58,147 bases of DNA from an uncultured Erwinia sp. (lineage in GTDB: Bacteria; Pseudomonadota; Gammaproteobacteria; Enterobacterales; Enterobacteriaceae). The DNA lies in assembly GCA_945290265.1 (NCBI GenBank), contig CALYQW010000022.1, positions 1-58,147 on the forward strand, read 5' to 3'. Below the pieces are notes generated by a model. The model did not search any database, was not told the DNA's origin, and saw nothing but the letters and a program-made list of their open reading frames with translations. Each line of letters opens with the position of its first letter. The first letter of the stretch is position 1. The position numbers were made by a program, and so were the translations under genes. Shown here in pieces: positions 36,445-45,257 of this stretch.

Positions 36445-37029
36445 ATGAAATTGCAGTTAAGTGGTTTATTTATTTCAGCCGTAACTTTGGCATCAGGCAC
36501 AATTTTATTTCCAGTCAACGCTGCGGAGATGACTACTGCCACCTCTTCGTCAGCCCGTGCCATGGGTTCAGGTGGGCAAATTAATTTTACCGGCTCAGTA
36601 ACAGATTCCGCCTGCAATATAGTCAGTGGCAGTACCAGTCAGAATATTGATTTAGGTAAATGGGCCAGTAATTATTTTACAAACACCGGCAGTGAAACCA
36701 CTAAAACGCCGTTCCATATTAAAGTCCAGAACTGTCCATCTTCCGTCCGCAATGTGGCGGTGCTGTTTGATGGACAGCAGGATCCGACTGAAAGCACTCT
36801 GCTGGCGGTGACGGGAGGGGCGAGCGGCGTAGGGATCAGGCTGACGGAAGCCGACAGAAGTACCGCCATTTCGCTGGGGACTATTTCCCGGAAATATGCT
36901 GTTAAAGCGGGTAATAATAATAACGGCAGCGCCGATTTGACCTTTTATGCCAGCTACCGCGCCACTGCGGAAAAAGTAACTCCCGGCAACGCCAATGCCG
37001 TGGTGAATTTTGCTATGGTCTATAACTGA
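36445..37029 (+). CDS. Major fimbrial subunit (type 1-like pilin)
   Basis: 194 residues with a signal peptide (about 1-26, ending NAA). The mature protein has the pilin disulfide pair (SVTDSACNI and KVQNCPS), the GxVxD start of the pilin fold (FTGSVTD), and the C-terminal NAVVNFAMVYN with the penultimate Tyr needed for chaperone binding. First gene of a pilin-chaperone-usher-adhesin operon. Ribosome binding site weak. Confidence 0.88.
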   Translation: MKLQLSGLFISAVTLASGTILFPVNAAEMTTATSSSARAMGSGGQINFTGSVTDSACNIVSGSTSQNIDLGKWASNYFTNTGSETTKTPFHIKVQNCPSSVRNVAVLFDGQQDPTESTLLAVTGGASGVGIRLTEADRSTAISLGTISRKYAVKAGNNNNGSADLTFYASYRATAEKVTPGNANAVVNFAMVYN

Positions 37030-37092
37030 TCGCGCTTCGGGCAGGAAATATCCTGCTCAATAATCTTCTTTTTAATTCCAGGTTAATAAATT

Positions 37093-37755
37093 ATGACGCG
37101 TTTTAACGTCGGCATAGCTGCTGCTTTTATACTGATTTCTGCGCTGGCCAACGCCGGGGTGATAGTCGGTGGCACGCGGGTGATATATCAGGAAGGGAAG
37201 CGGGAAGCCACTATTGCGGTCACGAATAGTGGGACAGCGACCCCTTATCTGGTGCAGTCATGGGTTGAAAATAATGGCGCAAATCCCCAGGCAGCCGTCC
37301 CGTTTATTGTCACACCGCCCTTATTCCGGCTAGATCCTGAAACACGCAATGTATTGCGTATTACCTTTACCGGCGGCGCACTGCCCGGCGATCGTGAATC
37401 GGTTTACTGGTTAAATATCAAGAGTATTGCCCCCACGCAACAGGAAGATGCCAATAAATTACAGGTGAATATCAAGTCGAAATTCAAGATATTTTACCGT
37501 CCGGCTAAGCTGACGGGCGATCCTGAGCGCGCCTGGCAGCAGTTACAGTTCAGCATCAGCGGCAATCAGCTTATTGCCCGTAACCCTACGCCGTATTATA
37601 TCTCGCTGTTTTCACTGGCGGTGGCAGGTCATGAGGTGGACGAACCGGGAATGGTTGCGCCTTTTTCAACGCAAACCTGGCCGGTCACGGCCTCAGGCAG
37701 GGTGACGTGGCGGGCAATTAATGATTATGGAGGGGTGACGGATGTCGCGGATTAG
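37093..37755 (+). CDS. Periplasmic fimbrial chaperone (PapD family)
   Basis: 220 residues with a signal peptide ending ANA. The first immunoglobulin-like domain has GTRVIYQEGKREATIAVTN, with the conserved Arg, and SWVEN. The linker segment has PPLFRLDPETRNVLRI, KFKIFYRP is the conserved family motif with the pilin-anchoring Lys, and it ends INDYGG. Caps pilin subunits by donor-strand complementation. Its last 14 bases overlap the usher gene. Confidence 0.94.
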   Translation: MTRFNVGIAAAFILISALANAGVIVGGTRVIYQEGKREATIAVTNSGTATPYLVQSWVENNGANPQAAVPFIVTPPLFRLDPETRNVLRITFTGGALPGDRESVYWLNIKSIAPTQQEDANKLQVNIKSKFKIFYRPAKLTGDPERAWQQLQFSISGNQLIARNPTPYYISLFSLAVAGHEVDEPGMVAPFSTQTWPVTASGRVTWRAINDYGGVTDVAD

Positions 37756-40231
37756 CGCGATATCCATCAGCTGCGGCAGCCCACGACTGACGGCCGTGAC
37801 GCTGCTGCTGCTGTTTGCTGATCTTCAGCCGGCGCAGGCAGGAGACTATTTTGATCCTGCGGCGCTGGAAATCACCGATCCCCTGCAGAAAGCGGCCGAT
37901 CTGCGCTATTTTGCCCGCCAGGGCGGGCAATTACCCGGTAACTGGGAACTCCAGGTACTGGTCAACCAGCAGCAGGTCGGCCGCCAGGCGATTACCGTTA
38001 TTGAAGAAGCAGGGCAGCTGCGACCGGTATTAAGCACCACCCGGCTGGCAGCATGGGGGGTCAACGTACAGGCATTTGCCGGGTTAAGCCGGCAGCAAAC
38101 GGTGAGTGATATCGGGCGCTATATTCCCGATGCCAGCAGTCAGCTGGATTTCAGTCAGCAGCGCCTGATTTTAAGCATTCCCCAGGCGGCGATGTGTGGA
38201 CAGCAGCGCGATTATATTGATCCAGCCAGCTGGGACGACGGGGTTGCGGCGGCGTTCAGCGATTACAGCCTGACCGGATCGCATTCACGGAACGACAGCG
38301 GCAGCGATCGCGCCAGTTACCTCAATTTACGTAACGGGGTGAATCTGGGCGTATGGCGGCTGCGAAATTACGCAGACTTTCGCCAGGACAGCCGCAGTCA
38401 CTGGCATTCCCGCGCCAGCTGGTTACAGCGCGATATTAAATCATGGCGCAGCCAGCTGAGAATGGGCGATACCTTCACCGCGGGTGAACTGTTTGACAGC
38501 GTGCAGTTTCGCGGCATTGAGCTGGCCTCGGAAGAAGAAATGCTGCCGGACAGTATGCGCGGTTTTGCTCCGGCGATCCGCGGGATGGCGTACAGCAATG
38601 CGCGCGTCACTGTGGCTCAGCATGGCGATGTGATCTATGAAACCTGGGTGACGCCGGGGGAGTTTTTACTCAGCGACCTCTATCCCACCTCACAAAGTGG
38701 CGACCTGGAGGTGACCATCAAAGAGAGTGATGGTGCGGAGCGCAAATTTATTCAGCCATACTCCGCCAGTGCGCGCATGTTACGCGCGGGGCGTGTCAGA
38801 TACAGCCTGAGCGCCGGCCAGTATACGCCCGAACTGGCGCAGGGCGCAGCGCAACCCTTTACGCAATCCACGCTGTTTTATGGTTTGCCGGCGAATCTGA
38901 CGCTGTACGGCGGTACTCAGCTGGCAGCTGACTATCAGGCGTATGCGCTGGGGGCAGTTAAGGGGCTGGGGGCGCTGGGCTCTCTGGGTAGCGACCTGGT
39001 GCTGGCTGACAGCCGCACGCCGGACAATCGGACCCGCACCGGGCACTCACTGCGCGTGCAATACCAGAAAGAGGTCGCCAGCAGCAGAACCAGCGTTAAT
39101 CTGCTCGGTTACCGTAACTCCCGTGGATATTACGCTTTCAGTGAAGCCAGCCTGCTGCATGCGCACAGCGTCAGGGTGGATAATACCCGCAGCCGTATTG
39201 AGGTCAGTATTTCACAGGCGCTGGGAGACACAAGCAGCCTTACCGTCTCAACCTGGTCGCAACAATACTGGCACAGCCGTAACCGCGACATGACTCTCCA
39301 TCTGGGGTTTTACAATAACACCCGCGGGCTGAGCTGGGGGCTGGGTTGCTACTATACCAAATCCCCGCAGCAAAGCCGGGCCGACCGCTCAATGTCATTG
39401 AATCTCTCACTGCCGCTCGGGCAGTGGCTGACTGGCGGCGGAGTGAGTTACAGCACCACGGCAGGTAACAGCGGCTATACCTCACAGCAGGTGTCGCTGT
39501 ATGGCAGACTGGCGGAGCGTCCTGACCTGAATTACAGCCTGCAACAGGGCAGCGGCAATAAGCACCAGGGGATCAGCAGCAGCCTGGCGCTGGATTACCA
39601 GGGGGGTTATGGCAGTCGCCAGCTGGGCTGGCGTCAGGATAAAAACCGTGACCAGCTTACCTGGAGTGCCTCCGGCTCGGTGGTGGCACATCCGCACGGG
39701 ATTACCTTTGGACAAATCACCGGCGACAGTTTCGCCATTGTGCGTGCGCCGGGTGCCGCTGACGTTGCCATTGAGAATGGCAGCAATATTCGCACTGACG
39801 GGCGCGGCTACGCGATCGTGCCCACCCTGACCAGCTGGCGTAAAAACTATATCACCCTCGATAGCGAATCGATGATGGACGATGTTGACGTCGAGCGCCA
39901 GGGGCAAACGGTGATCCCGGCGGGCGGCGCGGTGGTGATGGCTAATTATCAGACGCGTATCGGTAACCGCGTGCTGTTTACCTTACGCAATGCAGAAGGG
40001 CCGCTGCCGTTTGGCGCAACGGTGCAGCTTGCCAGCGCGGCAGACGACAGCCCGATCGACGGTCTGGTGGCAGAACGCGGCCAGGTGTATCTGAGTGGCA
40101 TGCCGGAACGCGGCACGCTGGTGGCGGTCTGGAACAGCGGGCAGACCCGCCACCGATGCCATATGAACTATACCATCCCAATGGATCAGCGCCAGTCAGC
40201 GGTGAAAATCGTGGCCGGTCACTGTGTATAA
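37742..40231 (+). CDS. Outer-membrane fimbrial usher
   Basis: 829 residues with a signal peptide ending AQA. An N-terminal chaperone-binding domain (about 30-140), a 24-strand barrel with the plug (QFRGIELASEEEMLPDSMRGFAP as the typical block, of which RGIELASEEEMLPDSM is the core), and C-terminal domains with cysteines at CHMNY and GHC. Length agrees with FimD/PapC-type ushers (800-880). AGGGGTGACGG precedes the ATG inside the chaperone gene, indicating coupled translation. Confidence 0.95.
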   Translation: MSRISAISISCGSPRLTAVTLLLLFADLQPAQAGDYFDPAALEITDPLQKAADLRYFARQGGQLPGNWELQVLVNQQQVGRQAITVIEEAGQLRPVLSTTRLAAWGVNVQAFAGLSRQQTVSDIGRYIPDASSQLDFSQQRLILSIPQAAMCGQQRDYIDPASWDDGVAAAFSDYSLTGSHSRNDSGSDRASYLNLRNGVNLGVWRLRNYADFRQDSRSHWHSRASWLQRDIKSWRSQLRMGDTFTAGELFDSVQFRGIELASEEEMLPDSMRGFAPAIRGMAYSNARVTVAQHGDVIYETWVTPGEFLLSDLYPTSQSGDLEVTIKESDGAERKFIQPYSASARMLRAGRVRYSLSAGQYTPELAQGAAQPFTQSTLFYGLPANLTLYGGTQLAADYQAYALGAVKGLGALGSLGSDLVLADSRTPDNRTRTGHSLRVQYQKEVASSRTSVNLLGYRNSRGYYAFSEASLLHAHSVRVDNTRSRIEVSISQALGDTSSLTVSTWSQQYWHSRNRDMTLHLGFYNNTRGLSWGLGCYYTKSPQQSRADRSMSLNLSLPLGQWLTGGGVSYSTTAGNSGYTSQQVSLYGRLAERPDLNYSLQQGSGNKHQGISSSLALDYQGGYGSRQLGWRQDKNRDQLTWSASGSVVAHPHGITFGQITGDSFAIVRAPGAADVAIENGSNIRTDGRGYAIVPTLTSWRKNYITLDSESMMDDVDVERQGQTVIPAGGAVVMANYQTRIGNRVLFTLRNAEGPLPFGATVQLASAADDSPIDGLVAERGQVYLSGMPERGTLVAVWNSGQTRHRCHMNYTIPMDQRQSAVKIVAGHCV

Positions 40232-40243
40232 AAAGAGGTCATT

Positions 40244-41344
40244 ATGCATTATCACCTGCGCGTTATTTGTCTGCTGCTGGCCGCACTCTACAGCCTGTCA
40301 GGCCGGGCGGAAAGCTGTTATCCCCGGGTCGGTCAGATGACGCTTAATCTGCGCAATCTGACCTATCAGCCAACCCTGCCGGTTAACAGCCAGATGACCA
40401 GTCAGATGGCTGACAACGGCAGCGGCGTGCATTTTAGCTGTGATTTACGGGCACCGCAGGCGGCCTGGAAGCGCATCGTTTATCGGCAGAAAGACACTTC
40501 TGGTGGCGGCAGGGCGATCAACGGTCGTCATGTTTTTGCGTCGAACTTAGCAGGGATGGGGTATTCCATTGGCTTTCAGTGTTCAAACGGCGCGGTGCGT
40601 TATATTGGCGACCACAGTGCGCCAGCGGGAAGTGAATCGGTAACGGTGTGCGACAGCGATGAAAGCGGCGATTTGCTGACGCGCAGTGAAACGGTGGTAA
40701 AAATGTTTATCACCTTCTACAAAACCGGTGAGATCTTTATGAGTGGTGGTAATCATACCAATACCGGTGGACAATCTGCCATTGGTGAACTGTTTATCCA
40801 AAACCGCAGCAGTGCCGGGCAGATGATTACCAGCAGTCCGGTATCGATTGATCTTGCCGCGCTGAATATTGACAGCGGCGCTTACGGCAGTTGTCAGGTG
40901 GAAAACGCCACCATCAATGTCGATATGGGCGCGGTAAACCGCGCCGAATTTAGCGGGCCCGGATCCGCTGCCGGCAGCGCGCGCACCTTCACTATTCCGG
41001 TACGCTGTTCGTCACCCACCGGGATCAGGATTGGCTTCTTCGGTCTGACCAGCAACCATGAAATTTCAGATACCCTGGCGTTAACCAAAGCGGTGAATGC
41101 GGCCAGCGGAGTCGGTATCCGGCTGAAATATGGCAATAATATTTACGCCCGTGCCTCTCCATTATCCGGCAGCGCGGTCAATATCAATCAGTCCACCAGC
41201 CTGCCGCTGCTGAAAAATGTGTCGGGGGGGGAAACCGGACGCACGCACAATCTGACGTTCTCCGCGCAGTACATTCAGACCGGAAACACCGTGACGGCGG
41301 GCAGCGCCAACAGTAACGCCACCTTTACGCTGATCTATAACTGA
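40244..41344 (+). CDS. Two-domain fimbrial tip adhesin
   Basis: 366 residues with a signal peptide (about 1-23). The N-terminal half (to about 200) has four cysteines and would be the receptor-binding domain; it resembles no lectin I recognise. The C-terminal half is a pilin domain, with GSCQVENATINVDMG and VRCSSPTG supplying the cysteine pair and the end SNATFTLIYN. This two-domain layout and last position in the operon indicate a tip adhesin. Binding target unknown; a plant or insect surface is possible. Confidence 0.85.
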   Translation: MHYHLRVICLLLAALYSLSGRAESCYPRVGQMTLNLRNLTYQPTLPVNSQMTSQMADNGSGVHFSCDLRAPQAAWKRIVYRQKDTSGGGRAINGRHVFASNLAGMGYSIGFQCSNGAVRYIGDHSAPAGSESVTVCDSDESGDLLTRSETVVKMFITFYKTGEIFMSGGNHTNTGGQSAIGELFIQNRSSAGQMITSSPVSIDLAALNIDSGAYGSCQVENATINVDMGAVNRAEFSGPGSAAGSARTFTIPVRCSSPTGIRIGFFGLTSNHEISDTLALTKAVNAASGVGIRLKYGNNIYARASPLSGSAVNINQSTSLPLLKNVSGGETGRTHNLTFSAQYIQTGNTVTAGSANSNATFTLIYN

Positions 41345-41373
41345 AGGTTAACGCTGCGCATCCGACAGGCAGT

Positions 41374-41410
41374 AAAAAAATGCGATTGCCACAGGGATAG
41401 TGGCAATCGC
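41374..41410 (-). terminator. Strong terminator after the tannase-family gene
   Basis: GCGATTGCCAC (41382-41392) pairs with GTGGCAATCGC (41400-41410) and is followed on the minus strand by A then seven U residues (41380-41374). It also separates the convergent fimbrial operon. Confidence 0.9.
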
Positions 41411-41422
41411 CCGAGACGAAGG

Positions 41423-43192
41423 TTACTCGGCAACCAGCCTGCCATCCTGCACGCGGTAGGCTTTCTGATTATCCGGTCCAATAAAGTCACTGGCCGGTTT
41501 ACCCAGCGTCAGCCGGTCAAATTCCGCTGATTTCACCGCCACGTAGTTTGCGGCATCATCTGCCGATCCTTTGCCACTGTAGCGGGCAATATAGGGATAA
41601 GGGAAAACCGGCCGGGTGGCGGTTACCGCTACGGGAACGGCGGCATACGGCTGGCTGGGCTTACTTACCCCGTGAAACTGCTGTTGTGCCGAAGGGGCTT
41701 TGCCTGCGGGGAGCATCCCGCTTTCTGCCACCTGCTGGCGCTTCCCGGTTATGATTTCTTTTGGCGCGCTGCCCAGTTCAGTCCAGGCCATCAGCGGGGT
41801 CAGCAGATCAATCTGGTCATAACCTTCACCGCTGCCGCAGTGGCCAACGCCCGGCAGTAAAAACAGCCGCAGGAAGCGATCCGTTACCGTCTGTCCGAGG
41901 GTTTTACTGACTCCGCGATAATAATCGACAGAAAATGCCGGGCTGACCGAATCATCCGCCAGCCCGTGCCACATAATCAGCTTACCGCCGCGCTGCTCAA
42001 AGGCGCTCAGATTGGTGTTCGCCGCATTGTACAACGGGGCCAACTGCGCCACGGCGGCAAAATTTCCGGCATTAAGCGGAAAATCTGTCATTGCGCTGAT
42101 GTTTTGCCTGCCGCCCTGCAGCAGCACCCACTGCAGCGCCGGCAGCACCATCATTTCGGACATCGAGTGACCGTCAGCAGTATCGGGAACCGGCCAGCGC
42201 AGTTCTGAACCCAGAGGCAGACCGGCAGGCACAAACTGATGGCCCGCACTGTCCGATGCGCCGCGATACAGTCTTTCAGCCGCCTGGGTTTCTTCCGGCG
42301 TCAGGCAGTCAGTGGTGTCCTTTTGGTTTTTATCACACTGCTTTACCCATGCTGCGGAAAACCGACAGGCCCAGGGATTCTGTAGCAGGCCATCCTTAAC
42401 CCCGGAAAGCGTTGGGCAGTGACTGAGTACCGCGCGGTGCAGAACCGGCAGACGGTCTTTTAACAGAATAAAGCTTCCATCCGGCCGCTGATTGGCCACC
42501 ACGTTCCAGCCATGATAGAAGGAGTTCTGGAACTGGAAAAAGGCTGCCGGAGCGCCGGCGGAGATGCCGTCAAAATCATCCGGATAGCGCTGTGCTTCCA
42601 TCAACGCTTCGCGGCCACCGTCGGAGCAGCCCATAAAATAAGCATATTTTGCTTTCTGGCCGTAATAAGCCTCGATCAGCGCCTTACTCAGTTTGGCGGT
42701 CAGGTGATTAGCGCGCCAGGCAAAGTCAATGCGCTTCTGCGGATCGGCCGCCCAGCTGGCATCCATCATACTGCCGCTGTGCCCCATATCCGTGGCCGCC
42801 ACGGTAAACTCGCCGTTCATCGCCGGCATACAGCCACTGGCGTCAGACAGGTTAAGATTAATGTTGCCGCACAGCCCGCCACAGCCCACCTGAAGAAAAC
42901 GCTGAGTCCATTTTTCCGTGGGTAACATCACCTCCACGCCGATTTCCGGCGCGATGGTCGCGGAAATTTTGCAAAAATTGCCTTTTTCGGTCTTCAGCTC
43001 GCTGGCACCGGTGATGCTGACTTTTTCCCCAACCTGTTCACTTAAAGATAACGCGCTGAGTTTTTCACAGGCGGTCACCGGCCTGACAGCCGGCAGGTTT
43101 TGTGCTGCCCGTACCGGTAATCCCGACAGTAACAGCCAGGCGAAAGTGAGCAATACCGCCGTATTGAATAATTTTTTTGATGAACCAACCAT
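41423..43192 (-). CDS. Tannase/feruloyl esterase family protein
   Basis: 589 residues with a signal peptide (about 1-30, ending VRA). The nucleophile motif is GCSDGGREAL, with the Cys before the catalytic Ser that forms the tannase disulfide beside the His; a late LPGVGHCGSGEG supplies His-Cys, and WHGLADDSVSP the Asp. Family members cut gallate, ferulate or related esters from plant polymers. Secreted to the periplasm or beyond. No feruloyl catabolic genes are adjacent, but the window also has an aromatic acid symporter and a beta-ketoadipate pathway. Actual substrate unknown. Confidence 0.85.
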   Translation of the reverse strand: MVGSSKKLFNTAVLLTFAWLLLSGLPVRAAQNLPAVRPVTACEKLSALSLSEQVGEKVSITGASELKTEKGNFCKISATIAPEIGVEVMLPTEKWTQRFLQVGCGGLCGNINLNLSDASGCMPAMNGEFTVAATDMGHSGSMMDASWAADPQKRIDFAWRANHLTAKLSKALIEAYYGQKAKYAYFMGCSDGGREALMEAQRYPDDFDGISAGAPAAFFQFQNSFYHGWNVVANQRPDGSFILLKDRLPVLHRAVLSHCPTLSGVKDGLLQNPWACRFSAAWVKQCDKNQKDTTDCLTPEETQAAERLYRGASDSAGHQFVPAGLPLGSELRWPVPDTADGHSMSEMMVLPALQWVLLQGGRQNISAMTDFPLNAGNFAAVAQLAPLYNAANTNLSAFEQRGGKLIMWHGLADDSVSPAFSVDYYRGVSKTLGQTVTDRFLRLFLLPGVGHCGSGEGYDQIDLLTPLMAWTELGSAPKEIITGKRQQVAESGMLPAGKAPSAQQQFHGVSKPSQPYAAVPVAVTATRPVFPYPYIARYSGKGSADDAANYVAVKSAEFDRLTLGKPASDFIGPDNQKAYRVQDGRLVAE

Positions 43193-43325
43193 CCGGGTTT
43201 CCTTATCAGATAACAGAGCCAGGGGGATATAAGCAGGCAGGCAGCACGGTCAGCTGCTCAGCTGCAACAGGAATCAGTATAACGTAGCCCGGTTATTTAA
43301 GGTTTTACGGCCAGAAATCGTGGTT

Positions 43326-43342
43326 CTTAATATAAGGTTAAT
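43326..43342 (+). promoter_or_regulatory. PmrA box in front of the pmrR-like gene
   Basis: CTTAAT-ATAAG-GTTAAT matches the PmrA box (two CTTAA(T/G) half-sites, five bases apart) at all but one position. A -10-like CATACT lies at 43353-43358, ten bases after the box. The same spacing is found at the eptA promoter. Confidence 0.75.
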
Positions 43343-43371
43343 ACTGGCCAGGCATACTCAGCGTCAACGAT

Positions 43372-43397
43372 AAAAAAACGGCTCAATTTGAGCCGTT
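43372..43397 (-). terminator. Terminator of eptA-pmrAB, inside the pmrR leader
   Basis: AACGGCTCA (43377-43385) pairs with TGAGCCGTT (43389-43397), with a three-base loop. Reading on the minus strand, U residues follow (43378-43372). It lies about 60 bases past the pmrB stop. In the plus direction the hairpin would sit near the 5' end of the pmrR transcript. Confidence 0.8.
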
Positions 43398-43413
43398 ATC
43401 AGGAGACGTAACA

Positions 43414-43515
43414 GTGAAAGCAACACACTCTTATTCTGCCGCACAACTAATGATGTTAACTGCCAGTGCGCTGGTGGTGGCCCTTTTTCTGTACACCTGG
43501 TTTACCAGTTTCTGA
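43414..43515 (+). CDS. pmrR: PmrR-like small membrane peptide
   Basis: 33 residues from GTG 43414, with AGGAG eight bases upstream. One transmembrane segment; the C-terminal half [15 protein letters not shown] aligns with SVLVVSSFLYIWFATY of E. coli/Salmonella PmrR (29-30 residues) as I recall it. PmrR binds and inhibits LpxT, lowering lipid A diphosphorylation when PmrA is active, so EptA can modify the site. In E. coli it is also beside basS. Here it lies on the opposite strand and its 3' end overlaps the 3' end of pmrB by 60 bases. Controlled by its own PmrA box. Confidence 0.8.
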   Translation: MKATHSYSAAQLMMLTASALVVALFLYTWFTSF

Positions 43516-44589
43516 GCAGACGGGCAGGACCACCTGCGCCTGGCAGCCGTGCGGCTGCCGGTTGCTGAGGGTAAAGCTGGCGTGATGTAACTGGCAAATG
43601 CGCTGCACGATATTTAATCCCAGCCCCGCGCCGTCATAACGGCTGTCCATGCGCACAAAGGCTTTATTCAGCTCGTGAGCGCGGGTTTGGTCGATGCCCG
43701 GCCCGTCATCGGTGACGGTCAGCCGGATATGCAGATCGTCGCGCTGCAGCATCAGCCCGATCTGCGCATGCTGATGGCTGTAACGATGGGCGTTTTCAAT
43801 CAGATTGCGCATCACCAGCCGCAGCAGGGTGGCATCACCGGCCACCACCAGCTCCTGCGCCGGCAGGGTAATGGTCAGCTGCTGCTGACGGCTGGCCAGC
43901 TGTTCTTCAAGCTCGGGCCGCAGCGCAGAAACGATGCTTTGCAGACTGACCTGCTGGTAGTCACCGGCGGCAAACGACTGCCCCGCGCGCGCCAGCATCA
44001 GTAACTGCACCACGCTGGCGGTCATTTGATCGAGGCGGGTTTTCAGCTGACTGAGGTTTAGCTGATGCTGTTTCTCGATTAATTCCAGATGCAGGCGCAA
44101 CCCGGCCAGCGGAGTGCGCAGTTCATGCGCCACATCGGCGGTAAATTGGCGCTCACGTTCCAGGGTCAGATTAAGCCGGTTCATCAGCAGATTGATGGCC
44201 TCAATCACCGCAGCCACTTCACTGGTGTTACTGAACGCCGGGACAGGGTGCAGATCGGCCTCAGTGCGCTGCGACAGATGGCCGGTTAATGTTCCCAGCG
44301 GACGAATGACTTTCTTTATTGCCAGCCAGCAAAAAAACAGCGTGCTCAGCATAATGATCAGGCTGGGCACCGTCAGGCTGGCGATGGCTTCATAAATCTC
44401 ATTCTGATAGTGATGATGCTGATTAACCTGATGCACCGCCTCATACACCAGAATATCTACCTGTTCCCGGCTCTCATGCCACAGCCAGATGCCGCTGAAA
44501 AACTGACAGACAAACACGATACCGGCAATCGCCAGCATCAGGCGTATACGCATGCTGCGAAAACGACACAGCAGGCCGGGGAACCTCAT
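43456..44589 (-). CDS. pmrB: Sensor kinase PmrB (BasS)
   Basis: 377 residues. Membrane segments at about 15-36 and 72-92 enclose a short acidic periplasmic loop ([17 protein letters not shown]...), the Fe3+/Al3+-sensing element of PmrB. A HAMP region, HisKA with [19 protein letters not shown] (His155), and ATP boxes [19 protein letters not shown] and GAGLGLNI follow. Its ATG overlaps the pmrA stop (ATGA). The C-terminus (about 20 residues) is encoded in DNA that also encodes pmrR on the other strand. Confidence 0.93.
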   Translation of the reverse strand: MRFPGLLCRFRSMRIRLMLAIAGIVFVCQFFSGIWLWHESREQVDILVYEAVHQVNQHHHYQNEIYEAIASLTVPSLIIMLSTLFFCWLAIKKVIRPLGTLTGHLSQRTEADLHPVPAFSNTSEVAAVIEAINLLMNRLNLTLERERQFTADVAHELRTPLAGLRLHLELIEKQHQLNLSQLKTRLDQMTASVVQLLMLARAGQSFAAGDYQQVSLQSIVSALRPELEEQLASRQQQLTITLPAQELVVAGDATLLRLVMRNLIENAHRYSHQHAQIGLMLQRDDLHIRLTVTDDGPGIDQTRAHELNKAFVRMDSRYDGAGLGLNIVQRICQLHHASFTLSNRQPHGCQAQVVLPVCSETGKPGVQKKGHHQRTGS

Positions 44590-45257
44590 CCTTGCCCCGC
44601 CTGGCTAAGCAGTTCGTAACCAAAACCGCGCACGGTGCGGATGCGCTGGCGGCCAATCTTATTGCGCAGATTATGAATATGCACTTCCAGTGAGTTGGTC
44701 ACCGGTTCATTTTTCCAGTTGTAAATATCGTTAAACAGCACATCACGATTCACCGGCTTATCCACTTTCAGCATCAGGCGCAGCAAAATCGCGTACTCTT
44801 TTGGCGTCAGCTCCAGCAACTGCTGCCGGCAATAAGCTTTACGCCGGGCGATATCGATACTCAGCTCATCCACTTCCAGCACGTTGCTGCTCTGCTTATG
44901 ATGGCGACGAATTAACGCCCGCACCCGGGCGGTCAGTTCTTCCAGCGCAAACGGCTTCACCAGATAATCATCAGCACCGCTGTCCAGCCCGCTGACCCGA
45001 TCGCTCAGGGTGTCGCGCGCGGTGAGGATGATCACCGGCATATCCTGCTTCATTCTTCTCAGCCTGGCGAGGAACTGCAGGCCGTCGCCATCGGGCAGGC
45101 CCAGGTCGAGCATCACCAGACTGTACTCGGTCACCTGCAGCAGGCTTTCCGCCTCTTTCAGACTGCAGGCGGCATCGCACAGATAGCCTTCATGGTGCAT
45201 CGCCATCACTACGCCCTGGCGGATCAGTAAATCATCTTCAACAACCAGTAACTTCAT
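44586..45257 (-). CDS. pmrA: Response regulator PmrA (BasR)
   Basis: 223 residues: a receiver with [11 protein letters not shown] and [13 protein letters not shown] (Asp51), and an OmpR-type winged helix ending [11 protein letters not shown]. Middle gene of eptA-pmrA-pmrB, overlapping both neighbours by four bases. Activates lipid A modification genes through CTTAA repeats, two of which are seen in this window. Confidence 0.94.
   Translation of the reverse strand: MKLLVVEDDLLIRQGVVMAMHHEGYLCDAACSLKEAESLLQVTEYSLVMLDLGLPDGDGLQFLARLRRMKQDMPVIILTARDTLSDRVSGLDSGADDYLVKPFALEELTARVRALIRRHHKQSSNVLEVDELSIDIARRKAYCRQQLLELTPKEYAILLRLMLKVDKPVNRDVLFNDIYNWKNEPVTNSLEVHIHNLRNKIGRQRIRTVRGFGYELLSQAGQG

Noticed and set aside
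43377-43397. Attenuator controlling pmrR in the plus direction
   Set aside because: The hairpin lacks a U-tract on the plus strand; the U-tract is on the minus strand, so it suits pmrB termination.
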